From the NCBI RefSeq assembly GCF_001270965.1, contig NZ_LGIA01000205.1:1-64000 (forward strand): a DNA stretch of 64,000 bases, written 5' to 3'. This document shows, in pieces, positions 42,920 through 52,535 of this stretch. The stretch comes from Sunxiuqinia dokdonensis (GTDB lineage: Bacteria; Bacteroidota; Bacteroidia; Bacteroidales; Prolixibacteraceae). Made by a program: the position numbers and the translations under genes. Numbering within the stretch: position 1 is the first letter of the stretch; every line of letters begins with the position of its first letter. The notes beneath the pieces were generated by a model. The model did no database searches. It saw only the letters and a program-made list of their open reading frames with translations, and was not told the DNA's origin.

Positions 42920-43303
42920 ATGTTGAAGACCATCCTGATTGTTGGCACCGGCGGTTTTTTGGGCAGTGTGGCCCGCTACCTAACACAGATTGCAGTTGAG
43001 CGATGGCTGCACAGCGCTTTTCCTTGGGGAACTTTTGTGGCCAACATGGCCGGATGTTTTATCATCGGACTGGTGTTCGCCTTTTCGGAACGCGGAAATT
43101 TACTCACCCCGGAATGGCGAATTTTTTTTACCGTCGGATTTTGTGGCGGATTTACAACCTTCTCATCCTTCGCGTATAACAACCTGACCATGTTGTCGGA
43201 AAACAATCTGTTCCAGCTGTTCGGCAATGTGGGCTTGAGTGTGGTTCTCGGCATTTTTGCGGTTTACCTCGGAATTGTTGCTGTACGATTAGTCTACGCC
43301 TGA
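42920..43303 (+). CDS. crcB: Fluoride channel FluC/CrcB
   Basis: 127 residues, the standard size, from MLKTILIVGTGGFLGSVARY. Four membrane helices are clear. Family residues include GGFLGSVARYL, PWGTFVANMAGCFIIGLV with the pore Asn, and GFCGGFTTFSSFAYN, which carries the Na(+)-site Gly/Thr and the Phe-box. Dual-topology dimers export toxic fluoride. A DUF190 gene, a frequent neighbour of crcB in other bacteria, lies 2.9 kb downstream rather than adjacent. Confidence 0.94.
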   Translation: MLKTILIVGTGGFLGSVARYLTQIAVERWLHSAFPWGTFVANMAGCFIIGLVFAFSERGNLLTPEWRIFFTVGFCGGFTTFSSFAYNNLTMLSENNLFQLFGNVGLSVVLGIFAVYLGIVAVRLVYA

Positions 43304-43376
43304 TTTTCGTTTTTTGAAATTACCGGGCAAATAAAGATCGGATTGACTCATTTCGTTTATTCGCCCCGATGAATAA

Positions 43377-43393
43377 TGTAGAAACTTTCTACA
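43377..43393. promoter_or_regulatory. 17-nt perfect palindrome in the crcB-to-43590 gap
   Basis: TGTAGAAACTTTCTACA is symmetric around one base. It lies about 200 bp before the small exported protein gene at 43590. It may be an operator or a short hairpin; nothing else in the gap explains it. Confidence 0.35.
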
Positions 43394-43589
43394 TCTACAC
43401 GGGTAATCCCCATGCGAAATAGCGGGTTTTGTGCTTGTTTTATTTGTGTTTTATTGCCTTTAAGATTTTTGTAATCAGTGGTTTATTGCTTTTAAACGAC
43501 TGGGGTGTCTTTTTTTGGCACATTTATCCCTTATTGGTAGGGTGTAGAATTTTAAATATAAATGTTGAATCAAAAAAATTGAAAGAGTT

Positions 43590-43937
43590 ATGAAAAAAGG
43601 AATGATAATGACAGCCGCAGTAATTGTTCTCGGAATTAGTTTACCATCCGGAGTAATGGCAGAAAATACCAACCAAAACGTGGTCGTTGCCCAGCAGGAA
43701 GTTCAGTACGAAAAAATGAATGTTGAGGATCTGCCCGAAGCAGTTACCCAAGCCATTTCTGAAGGCTACGCCGACTACACCCTTTCGGAAGCGTATATGG
43801 GAACTGACGGAAGTTACAAAGTTAAGTTGACCAAAGGAGATGAAAAAGTTAAGGTGTTTTTCAATGCCAGCGGAGAGTTTCTGAAAATTGAACAAGGAGA
43901 CGATCAAGCTGGTGACGAAGAAGTACCTGTTGAATAA
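43590..43937 (+). CDS. Small exported PepSY-like protein
   Basis: 115 residues with a signal peptide (1-24, ending GVMA). The mature part has DLPEAVTQAISEGYADYTLSE and an alternating SYKVKLTKGDEKVKVFFNASGEF, a helix plus beta-sheet pattern like PepSY-like/BLIP-type domains common in Bacteroidota. The C-terminus is acidic. Such proteins are periplasmic with unknown partners. A strong terminator follows, so it is monocistronic. It lies just upstream of the sigma-54 response regulator. Confidence 0.7.
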   Translation: MKKGMIMTAAVIVLGISLPSGVMAENTNQNVVVAQQEVQYEKMNVEDLPEAVTQAISEGYADYTLSEAYMGTDGSYKVKLTKGDEKVKVFFNASGEFLKIEQGDDQAGDEEVPVE

Positions 43938-43991
43938 AATAGCAGGAAATCATCTGTTACTTGGATGCTAATTGAGAGTAAGTGTCTTTGG

Positions 43992-44033
43992 CCCCTGTCG
44001 AAAAGAAGAAATTCTAGTTGACAGGGGTTTTTT
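43992..44033 (+). terminator. Rho-independent terminator after the PepSY-like gene
   Basis: CCCCTGTC (from 43992) pairs with GACAGGGG (44020-44027) and is followed by six T. An inner AT-rich portion extends the stem. Confidence 0.85.
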
Positions 44034-44130
44034 ATTAAACATTTTGTTGATGGATGAGCTTATACTAATTGTAACGATTACCCGTTAAAAATTGTAGTTC
44101 CCGAACATTCAACGTGTATGGAGATATTTT

Positions 44131-45474
44131 ATGGCTAGCATTCTGATAATAGATGATGATGTTACTTTTTGTTTAATGCTGAAAACCCTGCTTGAAAAAA
44201 ATAGTTACAGGGTAACGACTGCATTTTCACCGGTCGATGCGAAACGATTAATTCAGAGCATGGCTTATGATGTGGTGCTTACCGATTTACGTATGCCCGA
44301 AATCAGCGGGATGGAGTTAATTCGTTGGGTGAAAAAGCAGTCGCCTAAAACGCAGATTGTGATGATGACCGGCTATGCCGACATTGGTACAGCCATTGAA
44401 TCAATCAAAAAAGGCGCTTTCAACTACATTCCCAAGCCACTAAGTCCGGACGAAGTGCTGAATGTGGTTAAAGAAGCGCTGGATGCATCGAGCGACAATT
44501 CTTCCAAGGAGCAGATTTCAAAAGCTGAGCTTCTTCAGTCTGATTATCAGGAAGGAGTGAGCAGCCAGTCCCGAAAAATGAGTCAGCACATCCAGTTGGT
44601 GGCTCCAACGCCCATTTCAGTTTTGATTGTCGGCGAAAGCGGAACCGGGAAAGAATATGTGGCCAAGTTGATTCACGCAAAAAGTAAACGGGCAGGCAAG
44701 CCATTTGTAGCGGTTGATTGCGGCGCCATTCCAAAGGAATTGGTAGCGAGTGAGTTTTTTGGTCATGTAAAAGGTTCATTTACAGGAGCTATAGCCGATA
44801 AGGTCGGTAATTTTGAGGCCGCCAATGGTGGCACCTTGTTTTTGGATGAGGTCGGCAATTTGCCATACAACAGCCAGATTCAGTTGTTACGCGTGCTTCA
44901 GGAGCGGCTGATTAAACCTGTGGGAAGCAACAGGGAAATTACCGTCGATGTGCGCATCATTGCAGCAACCAACGAAAATTTGCTCTCCGCCCAGGATAAG
45001 GGCGAGTTTCGCGAAGATCTTTACCACCGGCTCAATGAGTTTCAGATTAACGTCCCTCCACTTCGGGCACGCCAGCAAGACATCATGTATTTTGCGCACT
45101 ATTTTTTAGAGCAGTCCAATCGTTATCTTGACAAGTCGGTTCAGGGATTTGATAAAAGTCTGGAGCCGGTCTTCATGAATTACTCCTGGCCGGGCAACCT
45201 GCGCGAAATGAAAAACGTCATCAAGCGGGCCACCTTGTTAGCGCACGGCAAATGGATCACCTTAAATGAAATTCCTGCTGAAATTTATTCCGGTTCGCAA
45301 ACCAGCCATTTCGCCTTGTACAATGAGAAGGATGAAAATGAGTCGATTTTGAAGGCGCTGGAAGCCACCAATTATAACAAGAGTCAGGCAGCCCGTCTGT
45401 TGAAAATTGATCGGAAAACCCTGTACAACAAACTGAAAACTTACAAGATTCAGCTGCCTGAGCGAGACAAGTAA
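44131..45474 (+). CDS. Sigma-54-dependent response regulator, NtrC family
   Basis: 447 residues. The receiver domain (1-120) has phospho-acceptor Asp52 (VVLTDLRMPE), then MTGYAD and the conserved Lys in IPKPLS. The AAA+ domain (about 145-375) has Walker A GESGTGKE (168-175), the sigma-54 contact loop GSFTGA (215-220, where GAFTGA is usual) and GGTLFLDEVGN. The Fis-type helix-turn-helix (404-440) is NYNKSQAARLLKIDRKTLYNKL. It should activate transcription with sigma-54 when phosphorylated. No cognate kinase is adjacent; an HPt protein lies 115 bp beyond on the other strand. Confidence 0.92.
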   Translation: MASILIIDDDVTFCLMLKTLLEKNSYRVTTAFSPVDAKRLIQSMAYDVVLTDLRMPEISGMELIRWVKKQSPKTQIVMMTGYADIGTAIESIKKGAFNYIPKPLSPDEVLNVVKEALDASSDNSSKEQISKAELLQSDYQEGVSSQSRKMSQHIQLVAPTPISVLIVGESGTGKEYVAKLIHAKSKRAGKPFVAVDCGAIPKELVASEFFGHVKGSFTGAIADKVGNFEAANGGTLFLDEVGNLPYNSQIQLLRVLQERLIKPVGSNREITVDVRIIAATNENLLSAQDKGEFREDLYHRLNEFQINVPPLRARQQDIMYFAHYFLEQSNRYLDKSVQGFDKSLEPVFMNYSWPGNLREMKNVIKRATLLAHGKWITLNEIPAEIYSGSQTSHFALYNEKDENESILKALEATNYNKSQAARLLKIDRKTLYNKLKTYKIQLPERDK

Positions 45475-45588
45475 GCTCGCCTTCCCGGGCGCTGAGTGCG
45501 CGCCCGGTGATTGTTATTCCAGGTGGTTTAATCATTGTTGGTCGTTTCTAAACCATTCAGACGAATGATAAATTCCGAGATCCTTATT

Positions 45589-45969
45589 TCAAGGGGTGTT
45601 GTTCAGCTGATAGTCCGCTTGAATTGTTTTTACCAGTTCCTTCGCCTGGCGTAAAGCTACTTCTGCTGTTTCCCGCCATTGCTTGTCGTTCAATCGGTTT
45701 TCCTCCAGTTCATATAGATGTTGGGCAAGCCCGGTGGCGTCCAGTTGCAAAAACATGGAGCGCATTTTATGGGCCAGTTCGGCCAGGTCATTCCTATGCC
45801 TTTCGCTAAGCAAGTTTTCGAATTCTTGCAGGTTTTGCCGGGTTGACTGAATAAACGAATCCAGAATTAAACGCAAGCTGGTCTGGTCGCCTTGAGCAAA
45901 TGCTTGTATTTTTTTTACGCTGTAGGCCAAATGGTCAGGCGTTTGGTTGTCGTCTCTGTTTGTCATCAC
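45589..45969 (-). CDS. HPt (histidine phosphotransfer) domain protein
   Basis: 126 residues, all helical. The phosphotransfer site is AELAHKMRSMFLQL with His67, in a four-helix bundle (about 15-120). Stand-alone HPt proteins pass phosphate from the receiver of a hybrid kinase to a response regulator. Being convergent with the NtrC-type regulator suggests a phosphorelay to it, but a hybrid kinase is not in the window. Confidence 0.8.
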   Translation of the reverse strand: MMTNRDDNQTPDHLAYSVKKIQAFAQGDQTSLRLILDSFIQSTRQNLQEFENLLSERHRNDLAELAHKMRSMFLQLDATGLAQHLYELEENRLNDKQWRETAEVALRQAKELVKTIQADYQLNNTP

Positions 45970-46230
45970 GGATTGCTGTTTGGTAAATGGGTTCGTCTAA
46001 AACCTAAATCTTATACGGTTCTACTTGGTAACAAGCCGGTTGGGTAAATTGTTAGTTAATGATCCTTTTATTCCACATTTTCAGGTGTTTGAAGTAACAT
46101 GTTCCGGCTGCGGTTAGTATAACTTAGAGCACTGAAGCACAACAAGCGAGCACGTAAACTTTTGAAATGAAGGAGGATTCTTGAGTGCTGCTTCCTTCAA
46201 ATGCCAATTAAAACTTAAAAGTACAATGTA

Positions 46231-46596
46231 ATGAAAGGGAAAGCGAGTTTGCTGAAAGTTTATATTTCAGAATCGGACAAAATCGGTTCGTCTCCCTTAT
46301 ACGAGGAAATTGTGGCCGAGGCACGCAACCAGGGATTGGGCGGAGCGACTGTCCTTCGCGGAATACTGTCGTTCGGAGCAAGTCATTCCATTCACACCAT
46401 GAAGATTTTCGCACTTTCGAGTCACCTACCCGTGGTGGTGGAAATTGTGGATACGGAGCCGAATATCAAAAAATTTGCAGTCCGGGTGAGCGAACTGATT
46501 GACCAATCGAAAAAAGGAGCATTGGTCACCATTCAGCCTGTCGAGGTGATGGAGTACAAGCCGGGCGATAAGTATAATCAATTTAAATCGTTCTGA
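46231..46596 (+). CDS. DUF190 domain protein
   Basis: 121 residues. It has the family's KGKASLLKVYISESDKIGSSPLYEEIV, ARNQGLGGATVLRGILSFGA and LPVVVEIVDTEPNIKKF in a PII-like alpha-beta fold. DUF190 proteins often sit beside crcB and are thought to take part in fluoride or metal signalling, but this is not proven. Here crcB is 2.9 kb upstream with other genes between. It is cytoplasmic. Confidence 0.88.
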   Translation: MKGKASLLKVYISESDKIGSSPLYEEIVAEARNQGLGGATVLRGILSFGASHSIHTMKIFALSSHLPVVVEIVDTEPNIKKFAVRVSELIDQSKKGALVTIQPVEVMEYKPGDKYNQFKSF

Positions 46597-46762
46597 AAGT
46601 TCACGATTTAGACCCCGGCGAATCCCTGCTTGTTTTCATGGCGGGTAAATTTCGATTGACCAAATAAAGCTGAACAGTGAATCTTGACTCTTTTGAGGTA
46701 TGGAGGAGTTAAATTTAGGTTATTCATCGGGGCAATCATACATAAATATCGACTGGATTTTC

Positions 46763-46770
46763 TATCTTTG
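46763..46770 (+). promoter_or_regulatory. -7 promoter box TATCTTTG of eno
   Basis: Exact TAnnTTTG match, 62 nt before the enolase ATG. No good -33 element is seen. Confidence 0.5.
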
Positions 46771-46829
46771 CAACGGTTTTTTTAAATCGAAATTTAAGAT
46801 CATTAATAAGTTTAATATCAAAACCATAA

Positions 46830-48134
<1,305 letters not shown>

Positions 48135-48156
48135 TTCTTGACGAACCGATATAACA

Positions 48157-48190
48157 AGAGCCGCTTTCTGAACAGAGAGCGGCTTTTTTT
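48157..48190 (+). terminator. Rho-independent terminator of eno
   Basis: GAGCCGCT / AGCGGCT hairpin around about 12 nt, then a run of seven T, 25 bp after the enolase stop. Confidence 0.9.
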
Positions 48191-48209
48191 GTGTCGGGCA
48201 AAGTTGATA

Positions 48210-48695
48210 CTATCGTTTGGCTCGTTTATTTGCCGGAATGTTGATCACACCCGCGCCATCAACCAGCCATCTGCCATCTTCAAGAGTTAACCTTAAGCTC
48301 AGCCTAAAGTCCGGCCAGTCAACTCCTTTCACAAGGACGTAAGTTGAATCCTGCTTGTCGACTTCAAATCCTTTGTCCGGATAATCCTGGGCATCAAAAA
48401 TCGGATCAAATCCAAGTCCGAGTTGCGGATCATTTTTTTCAGCTGCAACCAGCATGTTTTCCAGTTCCAACTTGAAGCCGGTTGTCACAACGGATTGGCT
48501 GTTGACCCAATCCAACAGTCCGATGTTCGGATTTTTGGCATTACAAAACACGACATAATTGTTGATGAACTGAATGGCAACTTCGCAGTTAGGTTCAACC
48601 TGAATGACAGTGTTTCCCTTGATGTTTTCGCTGGTTGAGTTGGCTGGCTGACAAGCCCATAATGCCACTCCGAGAATAATCATCTCAATTTTCAT
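48210..48695 (-). CDS. Hypothetical lipoprotein
   Basis: 161 residues. A short signal peptide has lipobox ALWAC (Cys15). The mature protein has CEVAIQFINNYVVFCNAKN and a C-terminal strand pattern ending LTLEDGRWLVDGAGVINIP. This resembles DUF3828-like and other NTF2-like small exported proteins; the link is tentative. The start is 11 bp after the GH5 stop, so it is the last gene of a three-gene minus-strand group. Confidence 0.65.
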   Translation of the reverse strand: MKIEMIILGVALWACQPANSTSENIKGNTVIQVEPNCEVAIQFINNYVVFCNAKNPNIGLLDWVNSQSVVTTGFKLELENMLVAAEKNDPQLGLGFDPIFDAQDYPDKGFEVDKQDSTYVLVKGVDWPDFRLSLRLTLEDGRWLVDGAGVINIPANKRAKR

Positions 48696-48706
48696 TCTAG
48701 TTTCTC

Positions 48707-49876
48707 TTAATGTTTTTGGAGGAGCGTGAGCAGTTTTCGGTCGAGTTGGTGTCCGTGCCAGTCTTCATAGGCCACATCTTCGCGATTCGAATCGAGCAGG
48801 CCAAACTCGCCCCTGAAATTCCACAGGCCCCAGCCAATGTTGTTTTCTGTCAGAATGTTCAACACGTCGCCAAACCAAGCCAGGAAAACATCGTGTGGTG
48901 TTTTGATCCAGCAACCACATTCGCCGCAATGAACGCCCACGCCCTGTTTGGCCAGGTCAATCCAAGGTTGATAAAAGTCTTCCAAATCTTTTTTGCTGTA
49001 ATAACGGCCGTCAATCATTCCGGGCCACTTCGGATCGGGGAGGTTGTCGGGGTCTTTGAATGCCCAGGGCGCTTTGTAATGCGAAATGTAGTGCGGAAAA
49101 TAGCCCCGGCAACTCTGGGCAATATCCAGGTCTGCAATTTCGGGGATCACGGAGCTGCCGGTATCGTTGCCATCGGCAATGACGAGGTGATTTGGATTGG
49201 CCTTGCGAATGGCCTTTGAAGCATTGAGAGCGACTTTTCGGTAAACGTCACCCGGTACTGAGCTTCTTTTCGAGTGCTGGTCGTTCATATCTTCGCGCAT
49301 GCCGGGCTCGTTCACCAGGTCAAAGCTCACCTGCTCATTGGTCAAATCCTTGTAACGGTTTCCCCAAAAGTTCCAGTGAAAATTGAAGGCATCCTGGGCG
49401 TCCTGATCTTTCCATAAATTGTAGGGCTCATGAAATCCGGAATTGACACAGTAGCCTGGTGCCCGATGGAGGTTGAGGCTCATATGCAAATGATACTTGT
49501 TTGCGAGCATCACCAGCCTGTCCACTTCTTCCACTTTCTTTTCATCAATTTTGTACACTTCATCGGGCGTAATTTTTCGACTGTAATCAATATCGAGATA
49601 ACGCGGATAAGCCATGGGCAGGCGAACAAAATCAAACCCCCAGTCTCGCATCCAGCGAAAATCATCTTCGGTGGTTTTGTTTTGATGATTGCCGGGGCGG
49701 GGCTCCGGCGAAAACAAGTCGAGCAGGTTGAAGCCCCGCCACCGGGGCAACTTGGTTTGCGCGGGCAACAACATACCGGCTGCCGAAAGTGGGCCGCCAG
49801 CCAATCCCACCAGGGAGGTGGCTACGCCTGCATGTTTCAAAAAATTTCGTCGATTAAGTGGATTGTTTTTTATCAT
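48707..49876 (-). CDS. GH5-like cellulase-family glycoside hydrolase with Tat signal
   Basis: 389 residues from MIKNNPLNRRNFLK (ATG at 49876). The twin-arginine signal RRNFLKHAG leads to a cleavage region near residue 40, so it should be exported folded. The TIM-barrel shows RGFNLLDLFSPEP, FDFVRLPMAYPRYL, HLHMSLNLHRAPGY, the acid/base in VSFDLVNEPGM and the nucleophile Glu in GVHCGECGCW, with WGLWNFRGEFGLLDS at the end. Both catalytic Glu are present. It could be an endo- or exo-beta-glucanase or mannanase. The neighbours Yip1 and lipoprotein give no clue to substrate, and it is outside the pectin operon. Confidence 0.85.
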   Translation of the reverse strand: MIKNNPLNRRNFLKHAGVATSLVGLAGGPLSAAGMLLPAQTKLPRWRGFNLLDLFSPEPRPGNHQNKTTEDDFRWMRDWGFDFVRLPMAYPRYLDIDYSRKITPDEVYKIDEKKVEEVDRLVMLANKYHLHMSLNLHRAPGYCVNSGFHEPYNLWKDQDAQDAFNFHWNFWGNRYKDLTNEQVSFDLVNEPGMREDMNDQHSKRSSVPGDVYRKVALNASKAIRKANPNHLVIADGNDTGSSVIPEIADLDIAQSCRGYFPHYISHYKAPWAFKDPDNLPDPKWPGMIDGRYYSKKDLEDFYQPWIDLAKQGVGVHCGECGCWIKTPHDVFLAWFGDVLNILTENNIGWGLWNFRGEFGLLDSNREDVAYEDWHGHQLDRKLLTLLQKH

Positions 49877-49920
49877 GATAGATTTAGTGCTTGCTTCAAA
49901 CCGATGATTCACTTATTTCC

Positions 49921-50487
49921 TTAACTGAGCAAAATCATTCGCACCAGTTCGGCAATTCCAGCCGTAATAAGAACCGTCAAAAGTGCATAACCATACGAAA
50001 ACTTGTTAAAATAAGATAGTCCATAAGTCAAATTCCTGATGGCAAGAATCCAGACAACAAAATACGTGACCGGATGACTATAGAACAGCAGATCGAGGTT
50101 CTGGGTGATTACAGCTGGAATAATTAAAATCAGCCCGATAGCCAGGTAGATCAGATAGGGAATCAATGAATAAGCGACAACCAGCTGAATTTGAGTTTTG
50201 TTTGCTTCTCCCTTAAAGATTTTGCCTACCCCCCAATAAGTCAGTGGCAATACAAACCGAATGACGATTATTCCAGCTAGCGCGAGTGTGACGACTCCGA
50301 CTAGCAGTCCCGCAAGTTTGCTATCGTCAAATAATCCCAGGTATTTTTTGAGATGGGAAATCCCCATACCTATTGTAATTAAAGCCACAAGGAGGTTCAT
50401 TGTGAATCGATTTTCTGATTCATCTTTTGTTGCCAAATACTCAAATGTCGCAAGTGGAGAAATCCAGATAGAAAGAAGTGGTCTCAT
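49921..50487 (-). CDS. Yip1-family membrane protein
   Basis: 188 residues. The N-terminus ISPLATFEYLATKDE is typical of bacterial Yip1-domain proteins. Five hydrophobic helices follow (about 28-46, 58-88, 100-127, 135-153 and 168-187). It is an inner-membrane protein of unknown function. It is the first gene of the group with GH5 (44 bp gap) and the small lipoprotein. Confidence 0.75.
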   Translation of the reverse strand: MRPLLSIWISPLATFEYLATKDESENRFTMNLLVALITIGMGISHLKKYLGLFDDSKLAGLLVGVVTLALAGIIVIRFVLPLTYWGVGKIFKGEANKTQIQLVVAYSLIPYLIYLAIGLILIIPAVITQNLDLLFYSHPVTYFVVWILAIRNLTYGLSYFNKFSYGYALLTVLITAGIAELVRMILLS

Positions 50488-50680
50488 TCCGTATTAGATT
50501 AGTGGTTGTTCAGGCTATGCAAGATACGATTTTTATAATAAACAGAGCCGTTGTTCCATGTTTTGTCCTGTTGGCGGTGTCCTGTTTGGTTTCAATTCTT
50601 CCAAGCCGGTGTTGGCTGAGTTTATCCTCGCTGTTTTTACTTGGTTTCTCCTTTGTTTAAACTAGCTTTCTACTATTGAG

Positions 50681-50713
50681 CTAACAGAAACCTAACAGAA
50701 ACCTAACAGAAAG
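50681..50713. repeat. Three 11-bp direct repeats
   Basis: CTAACAGAAAC, CTAACAGAAAC and CTAACAGAAAG follow each other without a gap. A period of 11 is close to one helical turn. Confidence 0.75.
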
Positions 50714-51008
50714 TATGGATTTGATCCGGCTGGTGTTCAGTCAGGATTTCGCTTGAGTTGGACGCCCGGGCTGCTCGAAATACCGGTCACAAACAGGAGG
50801 CAGATTCAGAAGTAAGTCTGGAGCGACCTGCCTGTGGAGAGGTTTGGCTTGCCTGCAGGGGGCCGTTTGAAAAAACAAGGGAGGGAAATAGCGAAAAATG
50901 CTCTCCAATGTTGCTATGGAAATTGAGGGTGTCGGCACTGGGTGAATACTGTCTAATGTTTTGTTAGTCAGTTTGTTGGTTTTGCTGCGCTTCATTTCTT
51001 TGGTTCTT

Positions 51009-51084
51009 TTTGGGAAAAATAGCCCCCTGTTTTGGGAAATATATCCCGCCACTGGGACGCGCATCAATGCTCTTTGGGAATAAT
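51009..51084 (+). promoter_or_regulatory. Three phased direct repeats TTTGGGAAwwAT, candidate operator
   Basis: TTTGGGAAAAAT (51009-51020), TTTGGGAAATAT (51031-51042) and TTTGGGAATAAT (51073-51084) are in the same orientation with start-to-start distances of 22 and 42 bp, about two and four helical turns. They lie 210-290 bp before the first pectin gene. Direct repeats on one DNA face are typical of sites for response-regulator-type activators such as the hybrid two-component regulators of polysaccharide loci; that link is inference. Confidence 0.5.
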
Positions 51085-51146
51085 CTGACGCGCGTCTTCC
51101 CGTTTTCAATCTATTTTAGTAGGTGTAAAACTACGGGCAGAAACTT

Positions 51147-51251
51147 ATGGATAAAATGCATAAAGACTTGAAACGACTTTCCTGGATTATCGCGATGGTT
51201 GTGATTGGATTAGTTGTCGCATTGATCGTCCTGGTTAATATCATGTTTTGA
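51147..51251 (+). CDS. Possible 34-residue membrane peptide ahead of the pectin operon
   Basis: From ATG 51147 the frame encodes MDKMHKDLKRLSWIIAMVVI and goes on hydrophobic to NIMF. That is a basic N-terminus followed by one helix of about 21 residues (WIIAMVVIGLVVALIVLVNI). It lies 44 bp before the GH105 gene and downstream of the putative operator, so it would be the first ORF of the operon message. No Shine-Dalgarno sequence is seen. The clean topology makes it more likely real than random, but homologues are not known to me. Confidence 0.4.
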   Translation: MDKMHKDLKRLSWIIAMVVIGLVVALIVLVNIMF

Positions 51252-51295
51252 TTTGACCGAAACAAGTTGATGCCTCCTAATTTAAACATTGTGTT

Positions 51296-52510
51296 ATGAA
51301 CTTAATGAAATTGAAAAGAACTTACCTGTTTTTTGTGCTCATCGGCTTGGTATTTAGCCAATGCACGGCGTCAAAGAAAGCTGAGGAATCAGCAGAATCT
51401 CCCAGCGGACTTGAAATGGCCAAACGGATGGCCGACTCGGAAATGGTTCATTTCCCAAAAGCTTCAACCGTTGATTTTAATCCCGAAGGCAAATGGAGCT
51501 ATACGCCCGGTTTGGTGTCCATGGCCATGATGGAAATCCATGCAGCGACAGGGGATGATAAATATTATGAGTACGCAAAGGGTTACGCCGACCAGTTTAT
51601 TAATGAAGAAGGCGTTGTTACGCAGTACAAACGAAGCGACTTCAATATTGACAACATCAATTCGGGGAAATTCCTCTTCGATTTGTATGAAAAGACTGGC
51701 GATGAACGCTATAAGAAAGCCATTTTTCAGTTGCGTGACCAGCTGAACGACCATCCGCGCACTTCGGAAGGTGGCTTTTGGCACAAGCAACGCTACCCGC
51801 ACCAAATGTGGCTCGATGGCCTTTACATGGGCGCACCGTTTTATGCCGAGTTTGGCAAAACATTCGGCGAGCCTTCCGCCTTCGATGATGTGGTTAACCA
51901 GTTTGTTACCGTTCATAAACATACCTACGACCCCGAAACCGGCTTGAATTACCATGCCTGGGACGAAAGCCGCGAGCAACGCTGGTCTGATCCCGAAACC
52001 GGACAGTCGCCACACTTCTGGGGGCGTGCGATGGGCTGGTATGCCATGGCCCTGGTTGATGTGTTGGACTATATCCCTTCGGACCATCCGGGACGGGAAG
52101 ATGTCATGGATATTTTAAAAGAAGTAGCCGCCGGAATCAAAAAATTTCAGGATGAAGAAACCGGCCTGTGGTACCAGGTACTGGACCAGGGCGATCGCGA
52201 GGGGAACTACCTGGAATCGTCGGTTTCCAGCATGTTTACCTACACTTTGTTGAAAGCCACCCGTTTGAATTACATCGATCAGCAATATCGCGCAGTAGCA
52301 GAGAGAGCATACGATGGTATGCTGAAGAACTTCATCAAGGAAAATGAAAACGGCACCATTAGTCTGACCGATGTGTGCTCGGTTGCCGGGCTGGGCGGTG
52401 ATCCCTACCGCGACGGATCCTACGAATATTACATCAGCGAGCCAGTCAGGGATAATGATCCCAAAGGTGTTGGACCTTTTATTCTGGCTAGTTTGGAAAT
52501 GAATAAATAA
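51296..52510 (+). CDS. GH105 unsaturated rhamnogalacturonyl/galacturonyl hydrolase
   Basis: 404 residues. A signal peptide ends near Cys23 (VFSQC), possibly lipidated although Gln at -1 is unusual. The (alpha/alpha)6 barrel shows WSYTPGLVSMAMMEIHAATG, RYPHQMWLDGLYMGAPFYAEFG with the catalytic Asp of the YteR/YesR family, SPHFWGRAMGWYAMALVDVLDYIP and LESSVSSMFTYTLLKA. It removes the 4,5-unsaturated sugar left by pectate or rhamnogalacturonan lyases from oligomer ends. It is the first enzyme of the locus; susC starts 25 bp later, so they share a transcript. Confidence 0.92.
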   Translation: MNLMKLKRTYLFFVLIGLVFSQCTASKKAEESAESPSGLEMAKRMADSEMVHFPKASTVDFNPEGKWSYTPGLVSMAMMEIHAATGDDKYYEYAKGYADQFINEEGVVTQYKRSDFNIDNINSGKFLFDLYEKTGDERYKKAIFQLRDQLNDHPRTSEGGFWHKQRYPHQMWLDGLYMGAPFYAEFGKTFGEPSAFDDVVNQFVTVHKHTYDPETGLNYHAWDESREQRWSDPETGQSPHFWGRAMGWYAMALVDVLDYIPSDHPGREDVMDILKEVAAGIKKFQDEETGLWYQVLDQGDREGNYLESSVSSMFTYTLLKATRLNYIDQQYRAVAERAYDGMLKNFIKENENGTISLTDVCSVAGLGGDPYRDGSYEYYISEPVRDNDPKGVGPFILASLEMNK

Positions 52511-52535
52511 ATAAATCAAACCTAATCTTAAAAGT

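Larger units (their letters stand above)
50488..51146. promoter_or_regulatory. Long upstream region of the pectin utilisation locus
   Basis: About 660 bp without a credible gene; a minus-strand frame of 122 codons here has no family likeness and crosses the repeats. It holds three 11-bp direct repeats CTAACAGAAAC at 50681-50713, three TTTGGGAAwwAT repeats at 51009, 51031 and 51073, and two GACGCGC repeats at 51056 and 51087. A weak -7-like TATTTTAG stands at 51112-51119. This is the likely control region of the downstream operon. Confidence 0.5.

Noticed and set aside
43518-43535. Sigma-54 promoter
   Set aside because: Only the -24 half TGGCAC fits; the -12 half reads TCCC, so it is kept as a weak note and not called as a feature.
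50741-51109. 122-codon minus-strand frame upstream of the pectin locus
   Set aside because: No recognisable domain, unusual composition, and it covers the regulatory repeats.
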